Shown here: one piece after another, positions 7,896 through 17,686 of the stretch
Layout: each line of letters starts with the position of its first letter
Position numbering within the stretch: position 1 is the stretch's first letter
Assembly (NCBI RefSeq): GCF_001611275.1
Contig: NZ_CP015080.1
Location: 124,001 to 188,000, forward strand
Length of the DNA stretch: 64,000 nt
Origin: Desulfuromonas sp. DDH964
Lineage (GTDB): Bacteria; Desulfobacterota; Desulfuromonadia; Desulfuromonadales; DDH964
Reading direction: 5' to 3'
The notes under the pieces: generated by a model
Database searches by the model: none
What the model was told of the DNA's origin: nothing
The model's input: the letters and a program-made list of their open reading frames with translations, nothing else
Position numbers and translations under genes: made by a program

Positions 7896-8357
7896 GTGAT
7901 TTCAAAAAAGACCAAATACGGCTTGCAAGCCCTTCTCTCCCTGGCCCGGGAACATGGCCTTGGGCCGCTTCTGATCGCCGATCTGGCTGAGCAGGAGCGG
8001 ATACCCAAGAAGTTCCTGGAGTTGATCCTGTTGCAGCTGAAAAATGCCGGAATTCTGGGCAGCCGCAAGGGGAAGGGGGGCGGCTATTTCCTGGCCAAGG
8101 ACCCGGCGCAGATCACCCTGGGGAGTGCCATTCGGGTGCTCGAAGGGCCTCTGGCCCCGATCCCCTGCGCCAGCGAAACGGCCTACCAGAAATGCGAGGA
8201 GTGTCACGACGAAAACACCTGTGGCATCCGTCTGGTGATGAAGGATGTCCGCAACGCCATTGCGGATATTCTTGACCACACCTCGCTCAAGGATGTTCTG
8301 CAGCGGTCGGACGAGGCTTCCAAAAGGGCCAGCAAGGTGATCGATTTCACCATCTAG
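7896..8357 (+). CDS. Rrf2-family transcription regulator (CymR/IscR-like), likely sulfur regulator
   Basis: A 153-residue Rrf2 protein starting at GTG 7896 just behind GGGAAGAT. Residues 1-68 form the winged helix-turn-helix (KTKYGLQALLSLA ... IPKKFLELILLQLKNAGIL ... GKGGGYFLAKDP). Four cysteines (91, 100, 103, 109) lie in the sensor loop, a spacing unlike the three-Cys IscR pattern, so cluster binding is possible but not shown. It lies directly upstream of cysK. In Bacillus, the Rrf2 protein CymR represses sulfur genes in complex with CysK, and the context here invites the same idea. Boxes at its own promoter and six others in this window are its probable targets; that assignment is inference. 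Confidence 0.85.
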   Translation: MISKKTKYGLQALLSLAREHGLGPLLIADLAEQERIPKKFLELILLQLKNAGILGSRKGKGGGYFLAKDPAQITLGSAIRVLEGPLAPIPCASETAYQKCEECHDENTCGIRLVMKDVRNAIADILDHTSLKDVLQRSDEASKRASKVIDFTI

Positions 8358-8376
8358 ATTTTTTTTGCCCTTTAGA

Positions 8377-8391
8377 CTATAAAATCGATAG
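8377..8391 (+). promoter_or_regulatory. Sulfur box upstream of cysK
   Basis: CTATAAAATCGATAG, preceded by TAGACT at the same offset as the -10 elements of the Rrf2 and metY promoters. The -35 is weak, so the promoter itself is less certain than the box. It probably drives cysK and, by read-through, the long transport operon. Confidence 0.65.
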
Positions 8392-8426
8392 ACATAATTA
8401 CAAACCACCCAACCAAGGAGACCTTC

Positions 8427-9380
8427 ATGAGCCAGACATTTACCGACAATTCGTTGAGCATCGGTGGCACTCCACTGGTCAAGCTGAACCGCATCGTCCC
8501 CCAGGGCGCCGCAGTCTACGCCAAGATCGAGGGGCGCAACCCGGCCTACAGCGTCAAATGCCGCATCGGCGCGGCGATGATCTGGGACGCCGAGAAGAAA
8601 GGGCTGCTCGGCCCCGGCAAGGAGATTGTCGAGCCGACCAGCGGCAATACCGGCATCGCGCTGGCCTTCGTCGCCGCGGCGCGCGGTATCCCCATCACCC
8701 TGACTATGCCCGAGACCATGAGCCTGGAGCGGCGCAAGGTGCTCAAGGCTTTCGGCGCCAACCTGGTGCTGACTCCCGGCGCCAAGGGGATGGGCGGCGC
8801 CATTGCCGCTGCCGAAGAGTTGGCCGCCAGCGCTCCCGAACGTTATGTGCTGCTGCACCAGTTCAAAAACCCGGCGAATCCGGCCATCCACCGCAGCACC
8901 ACCGGCCCGGAAATCTGGGAGGCGACCGGCGGCGAGGTCGACGTGCTGGTCTCCGGGGTCGGCACCGGCGGCACCATCACTGGCATCTCGCAGTTTTTTG
9001 AACAGGACAAGGGCAAACCCCTCTATTCGGTGGCGGTTGAACCGAGCGATTCGCCGGTCATCAGCCAGCACCTGGCGGGGCAGCAGATCCAGCCCGGCCC
9101 GCACAAGATTCAGGGGATCGGTGCCGGCTTCATCCCCGAAACCCTCGATCTGGCGGTCGTCGATCAGGTCGAGCAGGTCAGCAACGACGAGGCGATCGAC
9201 TTTGCCCGGCGCCTGGCCAGGGAGGAAGGAATCCTGGCCGGCATTTCGTGCGGTGCCGCGGCGGCGGTTGCCGCCCGGCTGGCCGCCCGTCCGGAATTTG
9301 CCGGGAAGAAGATCGTGGCGATTCTCCCGGACTCCGGTGAGCGCTACCTGACCAGCGTCCTGTTTGACGGCATCGTCTGA
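8427..9380 (+). CDS. cysK: Cysteine synthase (O-acetylserine sulfhydrylase A)
   Basis: A 317-residue PLP enzyme that makes cysteine from O-acetylserine and sulfide in the cytoplasm. The PLP lysine is K44 in the YSVKCRIG motif; TSGNTG binds the substrate carboxylate, GTGGT holds the PLP phosphate, and [10 protein letters not shown] closes the fold. Length is normal for CysK. AAGGAG precedes the ATG. It follows the Rrf2 regulator gene and its own sulfur box. A broken copy of a cysK 3' end lies at 35.0 kb next to the sulfite reductase gene. Confidence 0.95.
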   Translation: MSQTFTDNSLSIGGTPLVKLNRIVPQGAAVYAKIEGRNPAYSVKCRIGAAMIWDAEKKGLLGPGKEIVEPTSGNTGIALAFVAAARGIPITLTMPETMSLERRKVLKAFGANLVLTPGAKGMGGAIAAAEELAASAPERYVLLHQFKNPANPAIHRSTTGPEIWEATGGEVDVLVSGVGTGGTITGISQFFEQDKGKPLYSVAVEPSDSPVISQHLAGQQIQPGPHKIQGIGAGFIPETLDLAVVDQVEQVSNDEAIDFARRLAREEGILAGISCGAAAAVAARLAARPEFAGKKIVAILPDSGERYLTSVLFDGIV

Positions 9381-9403
9381 CCATTAAACCCTGTCAGAAA
9401 TGA

Positions 9404-9480
9404 GCCGACCGGAAATTCCGGAGGCACGCTTTTAAATTAAGAGAAACGGCGCAGGGCTGACCGGACCGCCGGAAGCTACC
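9404..9480 (+). promoter_or_regulatory. Two tandem copies of the sulfur leader hairpin element
   Basis: Between cysK and the porin gene lie two copies of GC-YGA-CCGG-loop-CCGG-AR-GC: one at 9404-9428 (loop AAATT) and one at 9455-9476 (loop ACCG, ending AAGC). No T-tailed terminator follows, unlike the copies at 22.8, 36.6 and 50.8 kb. They lie in the leader of the porin-sulfate transporter genes. Confidence 0.6.
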
Positions 9481-9503
9481 GACAGTCAACAAGGAGGAAA
9501 TCA

Positions 9504-10829
9504 ATGCGTAGCAACCGGTTCATTACCCTGGTCCTGGTCGCAGGGCTGCTCCTGGGAACCAGCCCTGTCTGGGCGGGTCCTTCCCCTGAGGAACGCTGGC
9601 AGGAACTCGATCAGAAGATCCGTATCCTGGAACGCAAACTGGAATTGGAAAAAGAAGCGGCCGGCAAGGAGGCCGCCAAGCATGGTGTCGTCGAGGCTGG
9701 CGAGAAGGGATTCGCGATCCGCTCGCAAGATGGCAGCTGGCAACTGAAACTGCGCGGTTACGTGCAGGCCGACGGCCGTGTCTACCTCGATGACAACCGG
9801 GACGCCGTTACCAACGATTTGCTGCTGCGGCGGGTGCGGCCGATTATCGAGGGAACCCTAGGGAAGGATTATCAGTTCCGCATCATGCCCGACTTCGGCC
9901 GCGGCAAGACCGAACTGCTGGATGCCTACATCCAGGCGAACTACTGGCCGGCGGCCCAGGTTCGGGTCGGCAAGTTCAAAGCGCCGGTGGGCCTTGAGCG
10001 GTTGCAGTCGGGGGCCAGCCTGCTGTTCGTCGAGCGCGCCCTTCCCACCAGCCTGGTTCCCAATCGCGATGTCGGCCTGCAGATCGGGGGGGAACTGGCG
10101 AAGGGGACCCTGAGCTATGCTCTCGGCCTCTTCAACGGCGGCGTCGATGGCGGCAGCACCGACAGCGACAGCAACGACGACAAGGACCTGGCGGCGCGCC
10201 TCTTCGCCCATCCGTTCAAGACTTCCGGCATCGCTCCGTTGCAAGGGCTGGGAATTGGTGTGGCCGGCAGCTACGGCAATCAGGAGGGAGCCCTCCCCTC
10301 GTTCAAGTCGGGAGGGCAGCAGACGTTCTTTAAATATTTAGCCACCAGCAACGCCGACGGCCGCCGTTGGCGGGTGGCCCCGCAGGCCTACTGGTACGCC
10401 GGCCCCGTCGGCCTGCTCGCCGAGTACGTCCGTTCGGAGCAGGAAGTCAGCAATGGCACGATCACCAGGGATCTGGCCAACCAGGCCTGGCAGGTTGCGG
10501 CCTCCTGGGTGGTGACCGGCGAGGACGCCTCCTTTAAGGGGGTCAAGCCGAAACGGTCCTTCGATCCGAAAAGCGGCGCCTGGGGCGCCCTGGAGCTGGC
10601 AGGACGCTATAACGAACTCGAAATCGACCAGGACGCATTTCCGCTCTTCGCCGACCCGACCAAGTACGCCGAGAAGGCGAGTGCCTGGGCGGCAGGTCTC
10701 AACTGGTACCCGAGCCGCAACCTCAAGGTGGTTGTAAACTATGAACAGACCACGTTTGACCAGGGGAGCGCCAGCGGCGACCGCGAGACCGAAAAAGTCC
10801 TGCTCACCCGGGTCCAGGTCGCCTATTAA
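9504..10829 (+). CDS. Outer-membrane porin of the OprO/OprP phosphate-selective family
   Basis: A 441-residue protein with a signal peptide ending SPVWA (about residue 25), a short coiled coil (residues 30-58) and a beta-barrel body with the family strands (VQADGRVYLDD, YQFRIMPDFGRG, VRVGKFKAPVGLERLQS) and an aromatic-containing C-terminal strand ending VQVAY. The family forms anion channels, best known for phosphate. Here it is the first gene ahead of sbp-cysTWA, so sulfate or another sulfur oxyanion is the likely physiological substrate; this is inference from context. AAGGAGG precedes the start. Confidence 0.85.
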   Translation: MRSNRFITLVLVAGLLLGTSPVWAGPSPEERWQELDQKIRILERKLELEKEAAGKEAAKHGVVEAGEKGFAIRSQDGSWQLKLRGYVQADGRVYLDDNRDAVTNDLLLRRVRPIIEGTLGKDYQFRIMPDFGRGKTELLDAYIQANYWPAAQVRVGKFKAPVGLERLQSGASLLFVERALPTSLVPNRDVGLQIGGELAKGTLSYALGLFNGGVDGGSTDSDSNDDKDLAARLFAHPFKTSGIAPLQGLGIGVAGSYGNQEGALPSFKSGGQQTFFKYLATSNADGRRWRVAPQAYWYAGPVGLLAEYVRSEQEVSNGTITRDLANQAWQVAASWVVTGEDASFKGVKPKRSFDPKSGAWGALELAGRYNELEIDQDAFPLFADPTKYAEKASAWAAGLNWYPSRNLKVVVNYEQTTFDQGSASGDRETEKVLLTRVQVAY

Positions 10830-10868
10830 AAGAACCCTTTTAGCCATACGACATAAGGAGAACCACTC

Positions 10869-11894
10869 ATGTTACGAAACAGACTCGTCCCGCAACTGAC
10901 CCTGGTCCTGTTTGTCCTCGGCCTCTTCATCGGCAGCCTGGCCCTGGCGAAAGAGTACACCCTGCTCAACGTATCCTATGATCCGACCCGGGAGCTTTAC
11001 AAGGAGTACAACGCGGCCTTCGCCGACTACTGGAAGGAGAAGACCGGCGACACGGTAAAGGTCAATCAGTCGCATGGCGGCGCCGGCAAGCAGGCCCGGG
11101 CGGTGATCGATGGCCTCGAAGCGGATGTCGTCACCCTTGCATTGGCCTACGACATCGATGCCATCGCCGAGAAGACCGGACATTTCGGCAAGGACTGGCA
11201 GGCGCGCCTGCCGCACAACAGCGCTCCCTACACCTCGACCATCGTCTTTCTGGTGCGCAAGGGGAATCCCAAGGGGATCAAGGATTGGGGCGATATCATC
11301 AAGCCGGGTGTCTCCGTCATCACCCCGAACCCCAAGACCAGCGGCGGTGCCCGCTGGAACTTTCTGGCCGCCTGGGGCTACGCCCTGAAGCAGAGCGGCG
11401 GCAGTGAAGCGGCGGCGCGCGATTTCGTCACCGCCCTCTACAAGAATGTGCCGATCCTCGACTCGGGGGCGCGCGGCTCGACCACCACCTTCGTCAAGCG
11501 CGGGATCGGCGATGTCTTCCTCTCCTGGGAGAACGAAGCGTTTCTGGCGATCAACGAACTCGGCCCGGATCAATTCGAGATCGTCGTCCCCTCCGTCTCG
11601 ATCCTGGCCGAACCGCCGGTGACAGTGGTGGACAAGGTGGCTGCCAAGCACGGTACGACCGAAGTGGCCAAGGCCTACCTGGAATACCTGTTCAGCCCGG
11701 TCGGGCAGAAGCTGGCGGCCAAGCACTACTACCGCCCGGTGGCCCCGGAACATGCCGACCCGGCCGATATCGCCCGCTTCCCGAAGGTCAACCTGTTTAC
11801 CGTTGACGAGGTTTTCGGCGGCTGGCAGAAGGCGCAAAAGACGCATTTTGCCGACGGCGGCACCTTTGACCAGATCTACGTTCCGGCGCACTAG
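10869..11894 (+). CDS. sbp: Sulfate/thiosulfate-binding periplasmic protein
   Basis: A 341-residue substrate-binding protein with a signal peptide cleaved near SLALA (about residue 28). The family landmarks [28 protein letters not shown] and [19 protein letters not shown] are all present and form the sulfate-binding pocket. It feeds the CysTWA permease encoded immediately downstream. A strong GC hairpin follows the stop codon and probably stabilises the 3' end of the highly expressed sbp message. Confidence 0.95.
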   Translation: MLRNRLVPQLTLVLFVLGLFIGSLALAKEYTLLNVSYDPTRELYKEYNAAFADYWKEKTGDTVKVNQSHGGAGKQARAVIDGLEADVVTLALAYDIDAIAEKTGHFGKDWQARLPHNSAPYTSTIVFLVRKGNPKGIKDWGDIIKPGVSVITPNPKTSGGARWNFLAAWGYALKQSGGSEAAARDFVTALYKNVPILDSGARGSTTTFVKRGIGDVFLSWENEAFLAINELGPDQFEIVVPSVSILAEPPVTVVDKVAAKHGTTEVAKAYLEYLFSPVGQKLAAKHYYRPVAPEHADPADIARFPKVNLFTVDEVFGGWQKAQKTHFADGGTFDQIYVPAH

Positions 11895-11903
11895 TTGTCC
11901 TCT

Positions 11904-11931
11904 GCCGGGGCACGGTCTGCCGTGCCCCGGC
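11904..11931 (+). other. Intercistronic hairpin after sbp
   Basis: A perfect 12-bp stem, GCCGGGGCACGG with its complement and a TCTG loop, with no T tract. Such structures often protect the upstream message of a binding-protein gene and lower read-through into the permease genes. Confidence 0.6.
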
Positions 11932-11969
11932 TACCCTCTATCTTGACCTGAGCGGGCGACCGCAGGGAG

Positions 11970-12809
11970 ATGGCAGTGAATTTTCTACTCAGACAGCGCA
12001 GTGTTCTGCCCGGGTTCGGGTTGGCGATGGGGTTCACCCTCCTCTATCTGAGCCTGATCGTCCTGATCCCGCTCTCCAGCCTGCTGTTCAAGACCGCGAC
12101 CCTCTCCTGGGATGCGTTCTGGGGGACAGTCGCTTCGGCGCGGGTGCTGGCCTCGTTTCGCCTGACCTTCGGCGCCGCCCTAGTCGCGGCGCTGGTCAAC
12201 GGTCTCTTCGGCCTGCTGGTCGCCTGGGTGCTGGTGCGCTACAAAATCCCGGGCAAGCGGGTGATCGATGCCCTGGTCGATCTCCCCTTCGCCCTGCCGA
12301 CCGCCGTGGCCGGCATCACCCTGGCCGGACTCTATGCGGAAAATGGCCTGATCGGGAAATATCTCGCCCCGCTGGGGATCAAGGTGGCCTATACCCCCCT
12401 GGGGATCATGGTCGCGCTCACCTTTATCGGCCTCCCCTTCGTGGTGCGCACGGTCCAGCCGGTGCTGGAGGATTTGGAAAAAGAGCTGGAGGAGGCTGCG
12501 GCCTGTTTGGGGGCCAACCGCTGGCAGACCTTCGTGCGGGTGATTTTCCCGGCGGTGATGCCGGCGCTATTGACCGGTTTTGCCCTGGCCTATGCCCGGG
12601 CCATCGGCGAGTACGGGTCGGTCATCTTCATCGCCGGCAACATGCCGATGGTTTCGGAGATAACCCCGCTGCTGATCATCACCAAACTGGAGCAGTACGA
12701 CTATGCCGGCGCGACCGCCATCGCCACGGTGATGCTGGCCTTCTCGTTCCTGATTCTTTTAACGATTAATCTGATTCAGTGGTGGGCGCGCCGCCACGCG
12801 GAACGCTGA
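11970..12809 (+). CDS. cysT: Sulfate ABC transporter permease CysT
   Basis: A 279-residue inner-membrane permease with six hydrophobic segments. The [20 protein letters not shown] stretch, at about residues 170-190, is the EAA loop that docks on CysA. The [16 protein letters not shown] segment is typical of the CysT subfamily. It pairs with CysW to form the sulfate channel. Start is ATG with GGGAG upstream. It is followed after 11 bp by cysW. Confidence 0.95.
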   Translation: MAVNFLLRQRSVLPGFGLAMGFTLLYLSLIVLIPLSSLLFKTATLSWDAFWGTVASARVLASFRLTFGAALVAALVNGLFGLLVAWVLVRYKIPGKRVIDALVDLPFALPTAVAGITLAGLYAENGLIGKYLAPLGIKVAYTPLGIMVALTFIGLPFVVRTVQPVLEDLEKELEEAAACLGANRWQTFVRVIFPAVMPALLTGFALAYARAIGEYGSVIFIAGNMPMVSEITPLLIITKLEQYDYAGATAIATVMLAFSFLILLTINLIQWWARRHAER

Positions 12810-12820
12810 GGGAGGGGACC

Positions 12821-13705
12821 ATGCCGACACAATCCTTGACCGTTTCTCATCCTGCCGGCGCCGCCCTGACTGAGCCGAAGGCGGTGCGCTGGCTGCTGAC
12901 CGGCCTGGCGCTGGCCTTTCTCGCCCTGTTCCTGGTGGTGCCGCTGGTCGCAGTCTTCGTCCAGGCGCTGGAGAAAGGCCTCGACACCTACTGGGCGGCG
13001 ATCAGCGAGCCGGACGCCCTGGCGGCGATCCGCCTGACTCTGCTCACCGCCGCCATCAGCGTGCCCCTCAACCTGGTCTTCGGCATCGCCGCCGCCTGGG
13101 CCATCGCCAAATTCAAGTTTCGCGGCAAGGCGTTTCTCATCACCCTGATCGACCTGCCGTTTTCGGTCTCGCCAGTCATCTCCGGCCTGATCTACGTGCT
13201 GCTCTTCGGCCTGCAGGGGTGGCTGGGGCCGTGGCTGGCGGCGCACGACATCAAGCTGATCTTCGCCGTCCCGGGGATCGTCCTGGCGACCATCTTCGTC
13301 ACCTTCCCCTTTGTCGCCCGCGAGCTGATCCCGCTCATGCAGGCGCAGGGGACCGAGGAAGAAGAGGCCGCCCTGGTGCTCGGGGCGAACGGCTGGCAGA
13401 TCTTTTTCCGCGTCACCCTCCCCAATATCATCTGGGGGGTTCTCTACGGGGTGATCCTCTGCAATGCCCGGGCGATGGGCGAGTTCGGCGCGGTCTCGGT
13501 CGTCTCCGGCCACATCCGGGGACTGACCAACACCCTGCCGCTGCACGTCGAGATCCTCTACAACGAGTACAACTTCGCCGCCGCTTTTGCCGTCGCCTCG
13601 CTGCTGGCCCTGCTGGCGATCCTCACCCTGGTGGCCAAGGCGCTGCTGGAGAAAAGGGTCCGCCAGGAGGTGAAAACCGCGACCAAACCGATTGGAGTGG
13701 AATAG
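12821..13705 (+). CDS. cysW: Sulfate ABC transporter permease CysW
   Basis: A 294-residue permease partner of CysT with six membrane spans and an EAA loop ([17 protein letters not shown]). The [20 protein letters not shown] segment is a CysW marker. The ATG at 12821 is preceded by GGGAGGGGACC; an in-frame start 14 codons earlier has no such site. It ends four bases before cysA. Confidence 0.93.
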   Translation: MPTQSLTVSHPAGAALTEPKAVRWLLTGLALAFLALFLVVPLVAVFVQALEKGLDTYWAAISEPDALAAIRLTLLTAAISVPLNLVFGIAAAWAIAKFKFRGKAFLITLIDLPFSVSPVISGLIYVLLFGLQGWLGPWLAAHDIKLIFAVPGIVLATIFVTFPFVARELIPLMQAQGTEEEEAALVLGANGWQIFFRVTLPNIIWGVLYGVILCNARAMGEFGAVSVVSGHIRGLTNTLPLHVEILYNEYNFAAAFAVASLLALLAILTLVAKALLEKRVRQEVKTATKPIGVE

Positions 13706-13709
13706 TCCT

Positions 13710-14762
13710 ATGGGAATCCAGGTTCAGAACATTTCAAAAAAATTCGGCGCCTACACCGCCCTCGACCAGGTCGATCTGCAGGTTCCCTCCGGAGAGCTGG
13801 TGGCGTTGCTCGGCCCCTCCGGGTCCGGCAAGACCACCCTGCTGCGGATCATTGCCGGGCTGGAGACCGCCGATGCCGGCAGCATCCATTTCGATGGCGA
13901 AGATGCCACCCGCCGCCAGGTGCGCGACCGCCAGGTTGGCTTCGTCTTCCAGCACTATGCCCTGTTTCGGCATATGACCGTGTTCGACAACATCGCCTTC
14001 GGCATGACCGTCAAACCGAGAAATGAAAGGCCGGGCAAGGCCCAGATCCGCGAAAGGGTCCACGAGCTGCTGCAGCTGATCCAGCTCGACAACATGGCCG
14101 CGCGCTACCCGGCCCAGCTCTCCGGCGGCCAGCGTCAGCGCGTCGCGCTGGCGCGGGCGCTGGCGACCGAGCCGAAGGTGCTGCTCCTCGATGAGCCTTT
14201 CGGCGCCCTCGACGCCAAGGTTCGCCAGGAGCTGCGCCGCTGGCTGCGCAAGCTGCACGACGAGATCCACGTCACCAGCGTCTTCGTCACCCACGACCAG
14301 GAGGAGGCGCTGGAAGTGGCCGACCGGGTGGTGGTGATGAACCAGGCCAGGATCGAACAGATCGGCACCCCGGAAGAGGTCTACGACCGGCCGGCCACCC
14401 CCTTCGTTTTCAGTTTTCTCGGCCATGTCAACCTCTTCCATTGCCGGAGCGGCGACAGCAGCCAGCCCGGCGCCATCGCCTGTCCGACCGGTGCCGATGG
14501 TGGCGGGGTCGGTTACGTGCGTCCCGGCGATATTCGCATCCGGCGCAGTGCCGCGGCGAGCGACGATATCGCCGCCGAGGTGGTCTTCATCCAGGGGGCC
14601 GGGGCCTTGCCGCGCATCGAACTCAGGCGCCTCGACACCGGCGAGACCGTGCAGGCCGAGCTGCCGCGCGAACACTACCGTGAGCTGGGACTGAAAACCG
14701 GCGAAAAAGTCTACATTCAACCAACCAACGTGCGGGTCTTCGAACCCGATTACCAGATCTAG
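13710..14762 (+). CDS. cysA: Sulfate ABC transporter ATPase CysA
   Basis: A 350-residue ATPase. Walker [10 protein letters not shown] at about residues 35-43, Q-loop VFQHYALF, signature LSGGQRQR, Walker B VLLLDEPF and the H-loop THD are all intact. A C-terminal TOBE-like regulatory domain (from about residue 240) is present, as in CysA. It powers uptake through CysTW. A close paralogue without permease genes lies at 62.2 kb. Confidence 0.95.
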   Translation: MGIQVQNISKKFGAYTALDQVDLQVPSGELVALLGPSGSGKTTLLRIIAGLETADAGSIHFDGEDATRRQVRDRQVGFVFQHYALFRHMTVFDNIAFGMTVKPRNERPGKAQIRERVHELLQLIQLDNMAARYPAQLSGGQRQRVALARALATEPKVLLLDEPFGALDAKVRQELRRWLRKLHDEIHVTSVFVTHDQEEALEVADRVVVMNQARIEQIGTPEEVYDRPATPFVFSFLGHVNLFHCRSGDSSQPGAIACPTGADGGGVGYVRPGDIRIRRSAAASDDIAAEVVFIQGAGALPRIELRRLDTGETVQAELPREHYRELGLKTGEKVYIQPTNVRVFEPDYQI

Positions 14763-14793
14763 CCGGGCTCTGACCCGGTTAATGGAGGCCGTC

Positions 14794-14958
14794 ATGAGCA
14801 GCAATCCACCGCAGAGCACCCCCGATTTGTGGACCAGCGATCTCGAAACCCGGCTGCGCGCGGCCATCAGCGAAATCCGCTACGGCAGTGTCACCCTGGT
14901 GATCCAGGACGGCCATGTGGTGCAGATCGACAAGAGTGAAAAGGTACGGCTGAAGTAA
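14794..14958 (+). CDS. DUF2292 (YezD-like) small protein
   Basis: A 54-residue protein between cysA and the P-loop gene, with GGAGG just before its ATG. The second half, SEIRYGSVTLVIQDGHVVQIDKSEK when read across, is the DUF2292/YezD fold, a short helix and beta hairpin of unknown function. The family is commonly found beside sulfur-assimilation genes and in CymR-type regulons, which agrees with this location. Confidence 0.85.
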   Translation: MSSNPPQSTPDLWTSDLETRLRAAISEIRYGSVTLVIQDGHVVQIDKSEKVRLK

Positions 14959-14978
14959 CGCCGCAGAGTGGAATCCGC

Positions 14979-15740
14979 ATGAGCACACAGTATCTGATCT
15001 TTTTTGGCCATCCCGGCGCCGGCAGCGCCGGCGTTGCGGCGCATCTGGCGGCGGCCTGTGCCGAAGCCGGGCGCGACGTCCTGCTGATCGATGGCGCCGC
15101 CGGTCAGTCTGCGGCGTTGGTCAGCCAGGGAGAGCCGGTCGGTGATGCCGGCTGGACCAGCGGCTTCAAGGGGCTGGCCTGCCGGTACTGGGGCCAGCAG
15201 TCAGCCGCCTCCCTCGCCGCTGCGATCGCCGCGTGCGCCCCGGCGCCCGAACTGGTATTGATCGACCTGGCCGACAACCTCGACCGGTTGCAACAACTGC
15301 TTGTTGCCGGCCTGGCCAGCCAGGTTCTGGCTGTGACGGACATCGAGCCGGCCTCGCTCCGAGCGGTCAATCGACTCTGGCAGGCGCTCAAAGATCGGGA
15401 TGTGACAACCGGCCTGATCGGCAACAACCTCTCCGAAACGTACGCAGGCTCCATCGTGCAGGATTTCGCCCGCAAAACCGGCATCGGCCTGGAAGGCTAT
15501 CTGCCGCGCGCGCGTGCCGTGATCCGCAGCGCCTTCTTCGGCGAAACGGTTATCGAGGCCGCCCCCCTGTCGCACGCCGCCTACCTCTATCGCGATCTGG
15601 CAAAACTGCTCAGCCAGCCCGGGAAACCCTCCCGGCCGATGGCCCTCGACGACGAGGAGTTTCGCGACTGGGCCGCCGACTGGGGGGAGCGGCTCTACGA
15701 TCTGGGCGAGGGGTATGTCGGCTATGGAGAAGGGATCTGA
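14979..15740 (+). CDS. Degenerate MinD/NifH/CooC-like P-loop protein
   Basis: A 253-residue protein with the SIMIBI fold outline: a start strand YLIFFGHPGAGSAG where Walker A would be, LLIDGAAG as the switch strand and LVLIDLADN as Walker B. The P-loop has no lysine (GHPGAGSAG, residues 10-18), so normal ATP hydrolysis is doubtful. Its gene overlaps the CooS gene by one base, which is where a nickel-inserting CooC would sit. It may be a CooC-derived protein that kept only a scaffold role. There are no CooC-style CxC metal-binding cysteines that I can see. Confidence 0.65.
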   Translation: MSTQYLIFFGHPGAGSAGVAAHLAAACAEAGRDVLLIDGAAGQSAALVSQGEPVGDAGWTSGFKGLACRYWGQQSAASLAAAIAACAPAPELVLIDLADNLDRLQQLLVAGLASQVLAVTDIEPASLRAVNRLWQALKDRDVTTGLIGNNLSETYAGSIVQDFARKTGIGLEGYLPRARAVIRSAFFGETVIEAAPLSHAAYLYRDLAKLLSQPGKPSRPMALDDEEFRDWAADWGERLYDLGEGYVGYGEGI

Positions 15741-17683
15741 TGAAGAACACCGGGCCGAGGGATTATCCCGACAAGCAGACGGTGCGTCAACGCACCCCCG
15801 ATCCGGCCGTACGCGAGATGCTGGCCCGGATGGAGGCGCTTGGCATCGAAACCCCCTTCGACCGCTTCGACGCGCAGAAGCCGCATTGCGGCTTCGGTCT
15901 GGAAGGGACCTGCTGCAAGAACTGCCACATGGGCCCCTGCCGGATCACCTCGAAAAGCCCGCGCGGCGTCTGCGGGGCTGACGCCCATGTGATTGCCGCG
16001 CGCAACATCCTGCGCTGGGTGGCGGCGGGCGCCGCGGCCCACGGGGCGCGCGGCCGCGAAGTCATGCTGGCCCTCAAGGGGGCGGCCGACGGCCGACTCG
16101 ACCTGCCGATTCTCGGCCCGGAGAAGGTGCTGGCCACGGCGCGCAGCTTCGGTCTTAAGATCGAGGGGCGCGAGGTGCGCGAGCTGGCCGGCGAGATCGC
16201 CATGATCCTGCTTGACGACCTCTGTCGCACCCTGCCCGGACCGCATCGAACCCTTGAAGCGCTGGCACCGCCGGAGCGGCTTGCGGTCTGGAAGGCGCTC
16301 GATATTCTGCCGGTCGGCGCCTACCACGAGGTGTTCGAGGCGCTGCACCGCACCACCACCGGCACCGATGGCGACTGGGAAAACCTGCTGCGCCAGATGC
16401 TGCGCTGCGGGCTCGCCTTTGCCTGGAACAGCGTGGTCGGCTCAAGCATCGCCATGGACAGCCTCTACGGCCTGCCGAAACGGAGCCGGATCGAGGTCAA
16501 TCTGGGGACGCTCACCACCGACACGGTTAACATCGCCGTCCACGGTCATTCGCCGGTGCTGGTCGCCGCCATCGTCAAGGCGGCCCGGCGCGAGGATCTC
16601 AACGCCCGGGCGCGGCAGCAGGGCGCGAAAAAGATCCGGCTCTACGGCATCTGCTGCTCCGGCCATTCGGCCCTGGCCAAATTCGGCGACGTCCAGCCGC
16701 TGGCCAGTGCCATGGGAGCTGAACTGACGCTGGCGACCGGCGCCCTCGATCTGTGGGTCGCCGACGTGCAGGATGTCTTTCCCGGCATCATGGATGTCGC
16801 CGCCTGTTTTCACACCCGGGTGATCACCACCAGCGATTCGGCGCGCCTGCCGGGGGCCGAGCATCTCGGCTTCAACCATCACCATGACAATCTCGACCAG
16901 GCCGACGCCATCGCCGAGCAGATCATCGGTCGGGCGATCGACAGCTTCGGCAGCCGGGTGGCGGGCAAGATCTTCATTCCTCCGGCACGCATCGAGGCCG
17001 AGGTCGGCTTTGCCGTGGAGAATATCCTCGCCTCCTTCGGCGGCGCCGCGGTGCTGGGCGAGCAGCTGCGCAGCGGCCGGATTCGCGGCATCGTCAACCT
17101 GGTCGGCTGCAACAACCCCAAGCTGGTCTACGAGGAGGCGATCACGCAGGTGGCGGCCAGGCTGATTGAACAGGACATTCTGGTGCTGACCAACGGCTGC
17201 GCCGCCTATGCCCTGCTCAAGCTCGGCTTCTGTCACCCCGACGGGCTGGCTCAGGCGGGACCGGGATTGCAGGCGCTGCTCGCGGAGAAGGGGCTGCCGC
17301 CGGTCTGGCACATGGGCGAATGCCTCGACAATGCCCGCGCCTCGGCCCTGTTCCGGGTGCTGGCCGATGCCCTGAACGAACCGCTTAAGCGTCTCCCCTT
17401 CGCCTTCTCCAGCCCGGAGTGGTCGAACGAAAAAGGGGTCGGCGCGGCCCTCGGGTTTCGCCTGCTCGGACTCGATTCCTACCACTGCATCGCCCCGCCC
17501 ATCGGCGGCTCGGACAAGGTCGCGAATTTTTTCTACAGCGCTACCCGCGAAACCCTCGGTTCGGTGATGGTGGTCGAGCCCGATCCGCGGCAGCTCGCCG
17601 CGCGCCTGGTCATCGATTTGCGTCAGCGCCGCCGTCAGCTCGGCTGGCCGGACACCTCTACAACCAACACGCAAGGAGCTTAA
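15740..17683 (+). CDS. cooS: Divergent anaerobic CO dehydrogenase catalytic subunit (CooS family)
   Basis: A 647-residue CooS homologue, normal length. The N-terminal CGFG..CCKNCHMGPC..GVCGA cysteines for the B and D clusters are present. For the Ni-Fe C-cluster, the His motif VHGH (268/270), GICC (305/306), VGCNN (C457), NGC (C487) and HMGEC (C528) are present. The expected cysteine of the VDVQCIMP motif is an aspartate: the residues read ADVQDVFP with D345, 39 residues after C306 as in active enzymes. The K of the SxEK motif is kept. The gene lies in the sulfate/sulfonate uptake operon, not with CO-metabolism genes. Its reaction may therefore differ from CO oxidation; this is inference. Confidence 0.85.
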   Translation: MKNTGPRDYPDKQTVRQRTPDPAVREMLARMEALGIETPFDRFDAQKPHCGFGLEGTCCKNCHMGPCRITSKSPRGVCGADAHVIAARNILRWVAAGAAAHGARGREVMLALKGAADGRLDLPILGPEKVLATARSFGLKIEGREVRELAGEIAMILLDDLCRTLPGPHRTLEALAPPERLAVWKALDILPVGAYHEVFEALHRTTTGTDGDWENLLRQMLRCGLAFAWNSVVGSSIAMDSLYGLPKRSRIEVNLGTLTTDTVNIAVHGHSPVLVAAIVKAARREDLNARARQQGAKKIRLYGICCSGHSALAKFGDVQPLASAMGAELTLATGALDLWVADVQDVFPGIMDVAACFHTRVITTSDSARLPGAEHLGFNHHHDNLDQADAIAEQIIGRAIDSFGSRVAGKIFIPPARIEAEVGFAVENILASFGGAAVLGEQLRSGRIRGIVNLVGCNNPKLVYEEAITQVAARLIEQDILVLTNGCAAYALLKLGFCHPDGLAQAGPGLQALLAEKGLPPVWHMGECLDNARASALFRVLADALNEPLKRLPFAFSSPEWSNEKGVGAALGFRLLGLDSYHCIAPPIGGSDKVANFFYSATRETLGSVMVVEPDPRQLAARLVIDLRQRRRQLGWPDTSTTNTQGA

Positions 17684-17686
17684 AGC

